The position numbers and the translations under genes were made by a program. From Clostridia bacterium (GTDB taxonomy: Bacteria; Bacillota; Clostridia; Monoglobales; Monoglobaceae), in assembly GCA_017397725.1 (NCBI GenBank), contig JAFQIA010000008.1:124001-188000 (forward strand): a stretch of DNA of 64,000 nucleotides, given 5' to 3'. Position 1 is the stretch's first letter, and every line of letters starts with the position of its first letter. This document shows, piece after piece, positions 27,314 to 36,004 of the stretch. A model generated the notes under the pieces. The model was not told the DNA's origin. It did not search any database and was given only the letters and a program-made list of their open reading frames with translations.

Positions 27314-27342
27314 GCATATTTTCAAAGTTTTTTCCATAAAAA
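27314..27342 (+). promoter_or_regulatory. candidate sigma-E promoter of spoIID
   Basis: GCATATT (27314-27320) fits the sigma-E -35, and after 14 bases CATAAAAA (27335-27342) matches the -10 CATACAHT at six of eight positions. It abuts the -35 box of the rpsF promoter on the other strand. Confidence 0.5.
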
Positions 27343-27386
27343 TGTAAGGAATTCCATAACTCAGACAAGCCCAAGGAGGGATTTCC

Positions 27387-28322
27387 TTGCGACATTGCAA
27401 ATACTTTTTACTCATCTTTTTCATTGCCTTTTTGATTCTTCCGCTTCTCTTTGCGTGGCGGAAAGAGCCTGTCATCCCTGCAAACATAAATATGTTTTCC
27501 CTCCCGGAAACCATCTCTGTTTTTCAGGTGGAAACCGGAACAATCGCTTTGCTCCCGCTGGATGATTGCGTTTCTCAAATGCTTGCAGGCGAAACCATCC
27601 TCGTTTCCTCACAGGAAGGTTTAAAGGCCCTTGCTATTGCAGCACGCAGCTATCTTTTGCATCAAATTTTCTGCACCCCAAAGGAAAACCCGTCCCATCC
27701 GGATGCGATGCTTTGCGATAGACCAAACCACTGCTTTTCCTTTTCTGCATCCATTCCGGATGAAGTAGAGCAAGCCGTCAAAGAAACTTCCGGAGAATAC
27801 CTCATCTATGACAACCTGCCTGCAAAAGCTTGCTACTTTAACATCAGCGCAGGGCAAACCGAATCCTCACTTGATATTTGGGGAGTAGATTTGCCTTATC
27901 TTGTATCCGTAGACAGTCAATACGACCAAGAGGCAGTCGGGTATCATAGTCGTGTTTTTTATCCGCTGGAAGCCTTTCAATTAGCATTCAAAGGCACAAA
28001 AAAAGTGGCTGATACCAATGTTTCTCCAATCGTTAGTGATATTTCCCGCACAGAAAACGGTTCTGTGAAAAGTCTTTTGGTTTTTGGGATAACCTTTACC
28101 GGAGAAGAAATACAAAATCTCTTTCGACTCAAAAGCAGAAATTTTTCCATTGAAATTCAGGACAAAACGGTTATTTTTGATGTAAAGGGGGACGGACACG
28201 GGGTCGGGATGAGCAAATATGGCGCAAAACAAAAGGCGGAAAACGGCAGTACTTATCGGGAAATATTGGAATATTATTATCCCTCTACCACGCTTATACG
28301 AAAAAACACAGGGGACATATAG
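27387..28322 (+). CDS. spoIID: SpoIID lytic transglycosylase (engulfment)
   Basis: SpoIID cleaves septal peptidoglycan during engulfment of the forespore. The 311-residue protein has an N-terminal membrane helix (about 6-23), the SpoIID/LytB domain with catalytic Glu69 (AGETI), LKALAIAARSYLL and a C-terminal GHGVGMSKYGAKQKA near residue 272, followed by YREILEYYYP. It starts with TTG 27387, with AAGGAGGG six bases upstream. Its usual neighbours murA, spoIIQ and spoIIID are not here. A sigma-E-like promoter precedes it. Confidence 0.9.
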   Translation: MRHCKYFLLIFFIAFLILPLLFAWRKEPVIPANINMFSLPETISVFQVETGTIALLPLDDCVSQMLAGETILVSSQEGLKALAIAARSYLLHQIFCTPKENPSHPDAMLCDRPNHCFSFSASIPDEVEQAVKETSGEYLIYDNLPAKACYFNISAGQTESSLDIWGVDLPYLVSVDSQYDQEAVGYHSRVFYPLEAFQLAFKGTKKVADTNVSPIVSDISRTENGSVKSLLVFGITFTGEEIQNLFRLKSRNFSIEIQDKTVIFDVKGDGHGVGMSKYGAKQKAENGSTYREILEYYYPSTTLIRKNTGDI

Positions 28323-28337
28323 GTCCCCTGTGTTTTA
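28301..28337. terminator. bidirectional terminator between spoIID and the PqqD-like gene
   Basis: AAAACACAGGGGAC and GTCCCCTGTGTTTT pair over 14 bases with T-runs on both sides; the stop codons of both genes lie in it. Confidence 0.9.
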
Positions 28338-28676
28338 TTTCCACAGAACAAAGCCATAACTATCCAGAATCTGAAAATACTTGGCAAGTCTTTCGTAAAG
28401 TGGCTGCGCCGCATCCCCAAATTGTTTTTCCACTGCAATCCCTAAATCGAGAATGGTAGTTTCTCCATCCAAAAGCGGCCAGAGAAAGCTTCCCGTTTCG
28501 TCAAGGTGAATATAACTGATTTTGGGCTTTTTGAAGAACTTTTGCGCAATACGATGAAATACACCTTTATTTTCAATTTCCAAGGTAACCATCCCGTTTT
28601 CATCCTGTTTCCAAGAAATTCGGTCCGGTCGCATCGGTTTACGTTCCAGATAGTTTTCGTTTCGATTCTTTTTCAT
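28335..28676 (-). CDS. PqqD-like protein
   Basis: The 113-residue protein has a basic N-terminus, RPDRISWKQDENGMVTLEI, then HLDETGSFLWPLLDGETTI and a C-terminal helical part. This is the pattern of PqqD-family domains, which bind precursor peptides for radical-SAM RiPP enzymes. No precursor, radical-SAM maturase or peptidase of that type stands beside it. Its start codon overlaps the stop codon of the OPT transporter gene by one base, so it is coupled to a peptide transporter. Its function here is unknown. Confidence 0.7.
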   Translation of the reverse strand: MKKNRNENYLERKPMRPDRISWKQDENGMVTLEIENKGVFHRIAQKFFKKPKISYIHLDETGSFLWPLLDGETTILDLGIAVEKQFGDAAQPLYERLAKYFQILDSYGFVLWK

Positions 28677-30583
28677 TATTTAACCCGCTTTTTCCAAACA
28701 GAGAATTTTAACAAGGTTGCAATGATGATTGCAAACAATACCAGTCCACCGATATTGGATACCAAGGCAGGGATTCCCAACCTTGTGGAAAGATCCAGTA
28801 CTGAATCAAGACCGAATACTGCCAAGAGCGCCAACAGGATACCAACAAGACCTTCGCCGGCAATCATGCCGGAGCAGAACAGGATACCGTCATTGACGAT
28901 TCTCTTTTTCTCATCTTCCTCTTTCTTGATTTTTTCAAGAACAAGACGAACCAGACCGCCCACCATAATACAAGCGTTCAGCTGTACCGGCAGATAGATA
29001 CCAATGGCAAAGGGCAGAACCGGAATGCCGATGATTTCAGCAACAACCGCAATGAACACACCGGTGAATACCAATGCCCAAGGCAGGTTTCCGTCCATAA
29101 CACCTTCAATAATCAACTTCATCAAGGTTGCCTGCGGTGCCGCCAACTGGTCGGTACCAAATCCCCAAGCTGCATCAAGCAGGTAAAGGGTTCCTCCGAT
29201 TGCAAGCGCTGCTGCAACAACGCCAATAACCTCTGCAATTTGTTGCTTCTTGGGGGTTGCACCCAGCAAGAAACCGGTCTTTAAGTCCTGAGAGGTATCG
29301 CCGGCAATGGCAGATACAATACAGATAATAGAACCAATGGCAATGGCACTGCACATTCCTGCAACACCGCCGTCACCGGTTACCTTGAGTAACAAGGTGG
29401 TAATCAGCAAGGTTGCAATCGCCATACCGGATACCGGATTATTACTGCTTCCAACCAAGCCTACCATACGAGAGGATACGGTTGCAAAGAAAAAGCCGAA
29501 TACGACCACAATAACGGCACCAAGCAATGTAACCGGAATTGCGGGAACCAACCATACCAGAATGGTCAAAACTGCAATGCAAGAAAGCACCAGCTTCATA
29601 TTCAAATCCTGAGAGGTACGCTCGATAGAAATATTGTTACTGCCTTTCATACTCTTCATTGCGCCGCCAAAGGTTTTGACAATCAACGGAAGAGATTTAA
29701 TCAGGCTGATGATACCGCCTGCTGCAAGAGCACCGGCACCTACGTAACGGATATACGAACTCCAGATGGCACTTGCACCGCCTGCTGCATACATTTCGCT
29801 GATAGGAACGGTTCCCGGATAAAGCGTAATATCAGCACCAAACAGGACCATCAAAGGAATCAACACCAACCAGCTGAGTACACCGCCGGCAAACATATAC
29901 GAGGAAATCCGCGCGCCACAGATATAGCCGACACTCATAACCGCCGGATAGATTTGGGTTCCGATTTCGCCCGCAAAACCTTTGACGTGGGCAGAAATCT
30001 CGCCGGAAACCAGCTTCAGACCATCGATAATAAACTTAAACAGAGCCGCAAAGCCCATTCCTGCAAATACGGTTGAGGCATTTGCGCCGCCCTCTTCTCC
30101 GGCAAGCAACACCTCTGCACAGGCAGTTCCTTCCGGATAAGGAAGAACGCCGTGCTCTTTGACAATCAGGGCATTCCGCAAAGGAACCATAAAGAATACG
30201 CCCAAAAGTCCGCCAAGAAGTGCAATCAAAGTGATTTCCACAATTCCGGGCTTGTCCATTTTACCCTCCGCTGCCCAAAGGAATAACGCCGGCAACGTAA
30301 AGATGGCACCTGCTGCCAAGGATTCACCGGCAGAACCGGTTGTCTGGACGATATTACTTTCCAGAATGGAATTCTTCCGCATAATCATACGGATTACGCC
30401 CATGGCAATAACCGCAGCGGGAATGGATGCAGAAACCGTCATCCCGACTCTTAAACCAAGGTAAGCATTGGCTGCACCAAAGATTACCGAAAGAAGAATA
30501 CCCATAATGATGGAAGTTACCGTAATTTCCGGAGTAATTTTCTCTGCCGGAATATAAGGCTTAAATTCGTTTTGTTGATTCAT
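28676..30583 (-). CDS. OPT family oligopeptide transporter
   Basis: A polytopic membrane protein of 635 residues with about 14-16 hydrophobic segments. The N-terminal part has ITPEITVTSIIMGILLSV, then GAANAYLGLRVGMTVSASIPAAV and the SNIVQTTGSAGES motif of bacterial OPT proteins. These proteins take up oligopeptides or metal chelates using a proton gradient. I choose ATG 30583 (GGAG five bases upstream) over the frame from 30604. It is followed by the overlapping PqqD-like gene. Its promoter overlaps the end of pepD. Confidence 0.92.
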   Translation of the reverse strand: MNQQNEFKPYIPAEKITPEITVTSIIMGILLSVIFGAANAYLGLRVGMTVSASIPAAVIAMGVIRMIMRKNSILESNIVQTTGSAGESLAAGAIFTLPALFLWAAEGKMDKPGIVEITLIALLGGLLGVFFMVPLRNALIVKEHGVLPYPEGTACAEVLLAGEEGGANASTVFAGMGFAALFKFIIDGLKLVSGEISAHVKGFAGEIGTQIYPAVMSVGYICGARISSYMFAGGVLSWLVLIPLMVLFGADITLYPGTVPISEMYAAGGASAIWSSYIRYVGAGALAAGGIISLIKSLPLIVKTFGGAMKSMKGSNNISIERTSQDLNMKLVLSCIAVLTILVWLVPAIPVTLLGAVIVVVFGFFFATVSSRMVGLVGSSNNPVSGMAIATLLITTLLLKVTGDGGVAGMCSAIAIGSIICIVSAIAGDTSQDLKTGFLLGATPKKQQIAEVIGVVAAALAIGGTLYLLDAAWGFGTDQLAAPQATLMKLIIEGVMDGNLPWALVFTGVFIAVVAEIIGIPVLPFAIGIYLPVQLNACIMVGGLVRLVLEKIKKEEDEKKRIVNDGILFCSGMIAGEGLVGILLALLAVFGLDSVLDLSTRLGIPALVSNIGGLVLFAIIIATLLKFSVWKKRVK

Positions 30584-30632
30584 AACTTCTCCATTCTGTC
30601 GCATTTTGCAACTTTAACAAAAAATTTCTACT

Positions 30633-30661
30633 ATTTTATCACAAAATCGAATAAAAATCAA
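30633..30661 (-). promoter_or_regulatory. sigma-A promoter of OPT-pqqD operon
   Basis: On the minus strand, TTGATT (30661-30656), 17 bases and TAAAAT (30638-30633) with an extended TGA. The -35 lies over the stop codon region of pepD. Confidence 0.68.
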
Positions 30662-32109
30662 GATTTCTTTCCGGCATTTTTTAAAATTTCTAACAACAGT
30701 TGATAGGTGTCTTCTGTCGAGGAAATGCTCAGGCGTTCCTGTGTGGTATGAATATCAAACATTTCCGCCCCTATGGCAATGCAATCAAGATCCTTAATTT
30801 TCGCAGCAAAGACTGCGCATTCAAGTCCCGCGTGAATCGCAACCACCTTTGCCTCTTTTCCGTAATGTGCTTTGCAAACCTCTTGATACGTTTTTTGCAA
30901 TTCCGAATTTGATCGATATTCCCACGGGGGATAATATCCGGAAGTTTCAGTTCTACACCCCAATTCCTTTGAAAAAGCAAGCAACCGTTCCTCCAAGAAC
31001 TGAAGCGCCGTCTTTTTATTACTCCGCAAAGCAAAATGGAAGAAAATTTGTTCTTCCTCCGTTTTCAATATACCAAGATTCAGGGAGGTTTCTACCAACC
31101 CCTCAATGCTTGCACTCATTTCCATCACGCCATTGGGTACGCAAAGCAAGGCATCAACCAACTTTTCCTTTGATGATGCATCCATGACAGAAAAGCTTCC
31201 CTCTTCGAGAATCTCAAAAGAAAAGGAAAAGTTTTCTTCTCGCTCCTTGATTTCTTCCGCAATTTGGGTAAGATATTCTTTCATTTGTGCCGCAAAGGAT
31301 TCTGGATTTTGTACCACCAATTCCATTTGAGAACACAGAGGAATAGCATTACCCTTATCCCCACCGGCAACTGTAAGAAGTCCATATTCTGCGACCTTTT
31401 TGGCATCATTTAACACCCTGCCTGCAAGAATATCTGCATTCACTCTCCCTGTGTGAATTTCTACCCCGGAATGTCCGCCTTTTAATCCTTGCAAGGTCAA
31501 AACCACACGGGTTCCGATCATCGGTTTTCTTTGGACTGGAAGAAACATTTTGAAGTCGCTTCCTCCTGCACAGGAAACCGTAAGGGTCAAGGCGTCCTCG
31601 GCATCCAGATTGATCATCCGTTTCCCTTTCAGGATTTCCATATCAAGGGCAGCGGCACCAAGCATTCCGATTTCTTCATCGGTGGTAAAGACCGCCTCGA
31701 TTGGCGGATGAACAACAGCATCACTCTCCAAAACAGCCAGAATCATCGCAACAGCAATTCCGTTGTCTGCACCCAAGGTGGTTCCGTCAGCTTTTAAGAA
31801 ATCTCCATCCACATAAAGACGCAGTCCATCCTTTTCAAAATCAATATCACAATCCGTTGTTTTTTGGCAAACCATATCCAGATGCCCCTGCAAAATGATA
31901 GGCTCTGCAGATTCATATCCTTTGGTTCCATCCTTAAAAATCACCACATTGTGGGCATCATCGCAAACCACACGCAGATGATGTCTGTTTGCAAAATCCA
32001 CGCAATATTGGCTGATTCCCTTTTGATTTCCTGAACCACGAGGTATCTGGCTGATTTCTTCAAAATAATGAAATACCCTGCTTGGTTGTAAATCCTTTAA
32101 CTCACTCAT
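30658..32109 (-). CDS. pepD: aminoacyl-histidine dipeptidase (PepD)
   Basis: The M20-family metallopeptidase of 483 residues has the metal-binding LQGHLDMVCQK near residue 78, then GADNGIAVA near residue 118 and the TTDEEIGMLGA motif near residue 147. PepD hydrolyses X-His and other dipeptides in the cytoplasm. It follows the secreted nuclease gene by 21 bases and precedes the oligopeptide transporter, which would supply its substrates. Confidence 0.93.
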   Translation of the reverse strand: MSELKDLQPSRVFHYFEEISQIPRGSGNQKGISQYCVDFANRHHLRVVCDDAHNVVIFKDGTKGYESAEPIILQGHLDMVCQKTTDCDIDFEKDGLRLYVDGDFLKADGTTLGADNGIAVAMILAVLESDAVVHPPIEAVFTTDEEIGMLGAAALDMEILKGKRMINLDAEDALTLTVSCAGGSDFKMFLPVQRKPMIGTRVVLTLQGLKGGHSGVEIHTGRVNADILAGRVLNDAKKVAEYGLLTVAGGDKGNAIPLCSQMELVVQNPESFAAQMKEYLTQIAEEIKEREENFSFSFEILEEGSFSVMDASSKEKLVDALLCVPNGVMEMSASIEGLVETSLNLGILKTEEEQIFFHFALRSNKKTALQFLEERLLAFSKELGCRTETSGYYPPWEYRSNSELQKTYQEVCKAHYGKEAKVVAIHAGLECAVFAAKIKDLDCIAIGAEMFDIHTTQERLSISSTEDTYQLLLEILKNAGKKS

Positions 32110-32130
32110 TTTCGTCCTCCATAAAATCTA

Positions 32131-33213
32131 TCATATTGCAAGCTGGTTGGCGCCGGTTGCATAGTCTATCACTATGTTTGGCTGCACATTATAACAATAT
32201 ACACAAAAGGAAATCCCCGCTCCGGAATCCTCCACCGAATATCCTTCTAACAAAACACCGTCTGCTACCAGATTATCCCCGATAAACAATGGGGTTGCAC
32301 GATACATTACCTGATTACCAGTCTCTTCCACATAGTCATCCACCATATTTTCAAAGGGAAGCATTCCCTCTACATTCATATAACGGGTTCCGGTAATTAG
32401 GTTCCGTTTATTGGCATTTTCTCCGGTTAGTTGAAAGCCAATCAAATGACAACGGTTATAAAGGTATCTGCCATCCACAATATCATACGCCGCATTGCGC
32501 CATCCGGTGGGAATTACCGAGCTGATATTCCCCCTCTTCTCCGTAGGCATCAAATCGGTACCTATCGAGGCAAAACAAACATCGCATCTTCCGAGTGCAT
32601 CTAATTGGCTATAAAACTCAAAGGAGCCTGTGATTTTTTCATACTCCTCAAAAAACGGACGGTTGTCGTTGATTTCTGTGTAGGGCTCCCCGCGATACGC
32701 AGGAATGATACCACGAAGATACTGGTATTCCTCTTGGCTCAACGCATTTTTAACAATAAAGACCGTCTTGGTTTCGTCATCCCAACCAACCCCGAGATGG
32801 AATCCCTCTGCAATAAAACGAATGGGAAGCATCGTTCTTTCGTTAAGAATTACGGGAGCTACATCTAAGGTTTGCTTTTTGTTATTAAGATAAGCATTTT
32901 TATTGTCAATGGATAGCTTGATGGTATTCTTTTCCATTTGGAGTTGGACGGTACGGGTGTTTTCTTCCCAAAACACATCCCCGCCAAAGGCCTCCACAAT
33001 AGACCGGATGGGGACTAAGGTCCTACCATCCATAATGACAGGTTTTGTTCCTCTGCCTGCATCGATTTCGGTTTGAATGCCGTTAATCTCCATCAACGGA
33101 TTATCAATCTCAAGGCTTACCACAACATCCTCTCCACCAACAAAAGCATGGACAGAAACAGAAAAAAGCAGACTGCACAAACAGGCTGTCAACCAGAAAA
33201 ATATTCTTCTCAT
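32131..33213 (-). CDS. secreted non-specific nuclease with copper amine oxidase-like N-domain
   Basis: The ATG 33213 with AAAGGAG six bases upstream gives 360 residues beginning with a Sec signal peptide (about 1-23). A stalk of two repeated units follows, GRTLVPIRSIVEAFGG and ERTMLPIRFIAEGF, which is the copper amine oxidase N-terminal-like domain common in Clostridia surface proteins. The last 200 residues hold a DNA/RNA non-specific endonuclease domain with YNRCHLIGFQLTGENANKRN; the His of NRCHLIG is the expected catalytic base. It should degrade extracellular nucleic acid. It may share an operon with the upstream SGNH and esterase genes. Confidence 0.85.
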   Translation of the reverse strand: MRRIFFWLTACLCSLLFSVSVHAFVGGEDVVVSLEIDNPLMEINGIQTEIDAGRGTKPVIMDGRTLVPIRSIVEAFGGDVFWEENTRTVQLQMEKNTIKLSIDNKNAYLNNKKQTLDVAPVILNERTMLPIRFIAEGFHLGVGWDDETKTVFIVKNALSQEEYQYLRGIIPAYRGEPYTEINDNRPFFEEYEKITGSFEFYSQLDALGRCDVCFASIGTDLMPTEKRGNISSVIPTGWRNAAYDIVDGRYLYNRCHLIGFQLTGENANKRNLITGTRYMNVEGMLPFENMVDDYVEETGNQVMYRATPLFIGDNLVADGVLLEGYSVEDSGAGISFCVYCYNVQPNIVIDYATGANQLAI

Positions 33214-33239
33214 TGCTTTCTCCTTTCGGTATTCCTTCA

Positions 33240-33881
33240 TCATTTTATTGCGGCAAGTAACTGATCTTTGATTTCTGTCATTCCTGCGGCTTTGGGATGT
33301 CCTCCGTTTTTTGTAATTGATTCAAGCTGTACAAAGGTAACGCCATACTCTTGACACGCAGTCTTAAGACCATTCTCAATCTCTGGTTTCAGCTCCGTGT
33401 TGATCAAGCAGATGATTTCTGCATTTGGAATTTTGTTTTTTACCCGATCAAGCAGATAGCAAAACGCAGGCAAAACAGAAAACAAATCTTCGCTTGTCCA
33501 ATCTCCGTACTGCAATTCACCAATGGGAGAATTTGCCCAAGAATCATTGGTCCCTCCAAAAATCAAAAAGGTATCGATGGAGTTCTCTTCAAAGAATTTT
33601 TCCTCAATCAGTCGATCCAACCGTCCAATAAAACAGACATCCGAGCGATCTGCGCCCTCGTAGCCCGTCTTACAAATAGTTGAACCGGAATAACTGCAGT
33701 TTCTCACCAAGTTTCCGTTTGTTTCCTTTATCCATTGATGCCACCAAGTTTGTTCGACCTTGGTAACTCCTGAATTATCCCGTTCCACGCTGGTATAATA
33801 ACAAGGATAGCCACTTGGCACAAAACCCTCAAAGGTGGAATAGCTATCTCCTAAAATAAAAACATTACCGGAACTTTTCAT
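33240..33881 (-). CDS. SGNH/GDSL hydrolase
   Basis: The 213-residue protein has the nucleophile block GDSYS near residue 11, the GGTNDSW block III near residue 109 and GHPKAAGM with the catalytic His near residue 197. The family includes lipases, carbohydrate esterases and lysophospholipases; no signal peptide is visible and the substrate is unknown. It is one base downstream of the alpha/beta hydrolase gene, so the two are an esterase pair. Confidence 0.85.
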   Translation of the reverse strand: MKSSGNVFILGDSYSTFEGFVPSGYPCYYTSVERDNSGVTKVEQTWWHQWIKETNGNLVRNCSYSGSTICKTGYEGADRSDVCFIGRLDRLIEEKFFEENSIDTFLIFGGTNDSWANSPIGELQYGDWTSEDLFSVLPAFCYLLDRVKNKIPNAEIICLINTELKPEIENGLKTACQEYGVTFVQLESITKNGGHPKAAGMTEIKDQLLAAIK

Positions 33882-33882
33882 T

Positions 33883-34512
33883 TTAACCCCTCTTTTTGCT
33901 TAATAGCCAGTTCATCAATTCTTGATTGTACGCATAGTCCCAAACATTATGTCCCACGCCATCCACACGGGTATAAGTAACATCAGCACCGGCTTTTTTC
34001 AACGCAGCAACCATCTCGTCAGATTGAACGGGACTGACAATATCATCCTCTGCACCGTGGAACGCCCAAATCGGCATTTTCAAGACCTCTGCATTCCAAG
34101 CCATTCCTCCACCACAAATGGGAGCGATTGCCGCAAACAGGTCCGGTCTCGCCATTGAAGTGAACCAAGTTCCGTATCCACCCATACTCAATCCGGTGAG
34201 GTAAACCCGATCTTTGTCCGCACCATAGGCCTCAATCAACTGCTCCACAAAACGAACGATGGACTCCACCCGTGCTGCCCAAAAACTCTCTAAGGGGCAC
34301 TGAGGCATAATCACAATGCAATCGTGTTCCGCATCCTTTAAGTATTTGGAGAACCCGTGAACATCCACCAATTTCAGATCCTCTTTGCCGGTTCCTCTTT
34401 CTCCAGCGCCGTGCAGTTGAATCACCAACGGCGGATTTTCCATTTGTTTACTTCCGGAATACTCTACAAAAGGAAATTCCCATTGTTCTTCTCTATGTTC
34501 GATTCTTTGCAT
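33883..34512 (-). CDS. alpha/beta-hydrolase esterase
   Basis: I start it at ATG 34512, because the TATAAT of its promoter (34549-34544) lies over the upstream ATG at 34545. The 209-residue product has the nucleophile elbow GLSMGGYGTW, an Asp in GAEDDIV and the His in GVGHNVWDYA, as in feruloyl-esterase or phospholipase/carboxylesterase-type proteins. It has no signal peptide. It begins the esterase, SGNH, nuclease, pepD run. Confidence 0.82.
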   Translation of the reverse strand: MQRIEHREEQWEFPFVEYSGSKQMENPPLVIQLHGAGERGTGKEDLKLVDVHGFSKYLKDAEHDCIVIMPQCPLESFWAARVESIVRFVEQLIEAYGADKDRVYLTGLSMGGYGTWFTSMARPDLFAAIAPICGGGMAWNAEVLKMPIWAFHGAEDDIVSPVQSDEMVAALKKAGADVTYTRVDGVGHNVWDYAYNQELMNWLLSKKRG

Positions 34513-34543
34513 CTCATCCACTCCTAACCAATATAATGCATTC

Positions 34544-34572
34544 ATTATACCACATTTTTTGGAAAAAACAAT
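34544..34572 (-). promoter_or_regulatory. promoter of the esterase gene
   Basis: A minus-strand TATAAT (34549-34544) is clear; the -35 is a weak ATTGTT 17 bases upstream. Confidence 0.5.
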
Positions 34573-34589
34573 ATTCTGTCATCTTTTTT

Positions 34590-34629
34590 ATCAAAAAAAG
34601 AGCAAGGGTTCCTTGCTCTTTTTTTGATT
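34590..34629. terminator. terminator after the FAD/Rieske gene
   Basis: AAAAAAAGAGCAAGG and CCTTGCTCTTTTTTT pair over 15 bases around a short loop, with T-runs on both strands. Confidence 0.92.
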
Positions 34630-35923
34630 ACTTCAAGTCTCCCTCTGCAGGATTGTCAAGCAACGCTCCTTTTTCAGTGAATCTGGAACCATGACAGGAA
34701 CAATCCCACGACCGTTCCTGTGGGTTAAACTTTAATGCACACCCCATATGGGGACAACGCGGCGTGGTTGGGGTTATCAGTCCTAGCAAGGATTCTGCCG
34801 CATTAACCGCAAGCTGGGGACGGAGCACGCTCCTTGACGGGGAAAATATGGGTGCATATTGACTTTCTTTTTCCTGTACCATATCCCTCAAAAGCATCGC
34901 CGCGGTCATTGCGGAAGTCATCCCCCATTTATGAAATCCGGTAGCCACATAAAGATTGGGCGTTCTTTTGGAATATGGACCAATATAGGGAATATCATCC
35001 AAAGTCATGCAATCCTGTGTCGCCCAACGACACACTTCTTCTGCCTCTGGATAATGCGCCTTAGCAAAGTCAAGGAGTTCTGCCCAGTTTCCACCCTTTT
35101 TCCCTGTGCGGTGGCTCCCGCCTCCCAACAATAGCGTATCTCCGTAAGAACGAAAGGAAAGTCCTTGTAAGGATTCATCTACATACATATCTTTCACTGT
35201 GGGCGCATTTTTTAGGGCAAGCACATAGGACCGGTGTTGATACATTTTAAGAAAATAGTTCCCGTGTTTGTTCAGGAGCGGAAAATGAGTCGCCACAATG
35301 ATTTTTTCCGCCTTTATCTTGCCATGTTGTGTGGTAACACCCTCCGGCTTGAATTCCAGAATTCTTGTGTTTTCAAAGATGGTCAACTCTTTTGTAAGCG
35401 CAAATAAAAATTTCAAAGGATGAAATTGCGCCTGATGCGCCATTTGGACCGCACCTGCAACAGCAAAGGGTAGTGGCGTTTTCTCGAAAAACCTCGCATC
35501 GCAGCCAATCCTTTGTAGTGCCTTGGTTTCTTTTTCTATCTTTTCTCTATGGTTTCGGGAAAACACAAAAGAATTGCATTCCTCAAAATCACAAGGGATT
35601 TTCTCACTCATTCTGCGATATTCCGCAAGTGCCTCGTTTTGTGCTTGCAAATAAAGCCGGGCAAAATCAACGCCAAATCTTTGTATCATCTTGTCGTAAA
35701 TCAGGCCGTGCTGACAGGTAATCTTGGCAGTTGTATTTTGAGTTGTTTTTCCGCATATGCGTTCCGCCTCTGCTACAACACAATTTATACCGGCTTGTTT
35801 GAGCATATACCCGCACAAAATTCCTGTAATTCCGCCGCCAATGACCAGAACATCGGTTTTCATATCCCCTTTTAGCATATCAAATTGGGGGCGTTTTCTA
35901 TTCTCATTCCATATGGATTCCAT
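34628..35923 (-). CDS. FAD-dependent oxidoreductase with short Rieske domain
   Basis: The 431-residue protein (ATG 35923, AGAGGTG five bases upstream) has the FAD-binding VLVIGGGITGI near residue 26, a DAO-type catalytic domain and a C-terminal Rieske [2Fe-2S] motif: CPHMGC, then CSCHGSRF. Similar proteins of about 500 residues exist in Bacillus. Here only a few residues separate the end of the FAD domain from CPHMGC, so the first strands of the Rieske fold appear to be missing. The role is unknown; it may be oxidoreductive detoxification. Confidence 0.85.
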   Translation of the reverse strand: MESIWNENRKRPQFDMLKGDMKTDVLVIGGGITGILCGYMLKQAGINCVVAEAERICGKTTQNTTAKITCQHGLIYDKMIQRFGVDFARLYLQAQNEALAEYRRMSEKIPCDFEECNSFVFSRNHREKIEKETKALQRIGCDARFFEKTPLPFAVAGAVQMAHQAQFHPLKFLFALTKELTIFENTRILEFKPEGVTTQHGKIKAEKIIVATHFPLLNKHGNYFLKMYQHRSYVLALKNAPTVKDMYVDESLQGLSFRSYGDTLLLGGGSHRTGKKGGNWAELLDFAKAHYPEAEEVCRWATQDCMTLDDIPYIGPYSKRTPNLYVATGFHKWGMTSAMTAAMLLRDMVQEKESQYAPIFSPSRSVLRPQLAVNAAESLLGLITPTTPRCPHMGCALKFNPQERSWDCSCHGSRFTEKGALLDNPAEGDLK

Positions 35924-35969
35924 CGAATCACCTCTTTTGTATATTCTTTCTGTTTTCAAAAAGAAAATA

Positions 35970-36001
35970 CAAAAAAAGAGCAAGCAAAGCTTGCTCTTTT
36001 G
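35970..36001 (-). terminator. terminator after malic enzyme gene
   Basis: AAAAGAGCAAGC and GCTTGCTCTTTT pair perfectly over 12 bases with an AAA loop, followed on the minus strand by T-rich sequence. Confidence 0.9.
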
Positions 36002-36004
36002 AGG

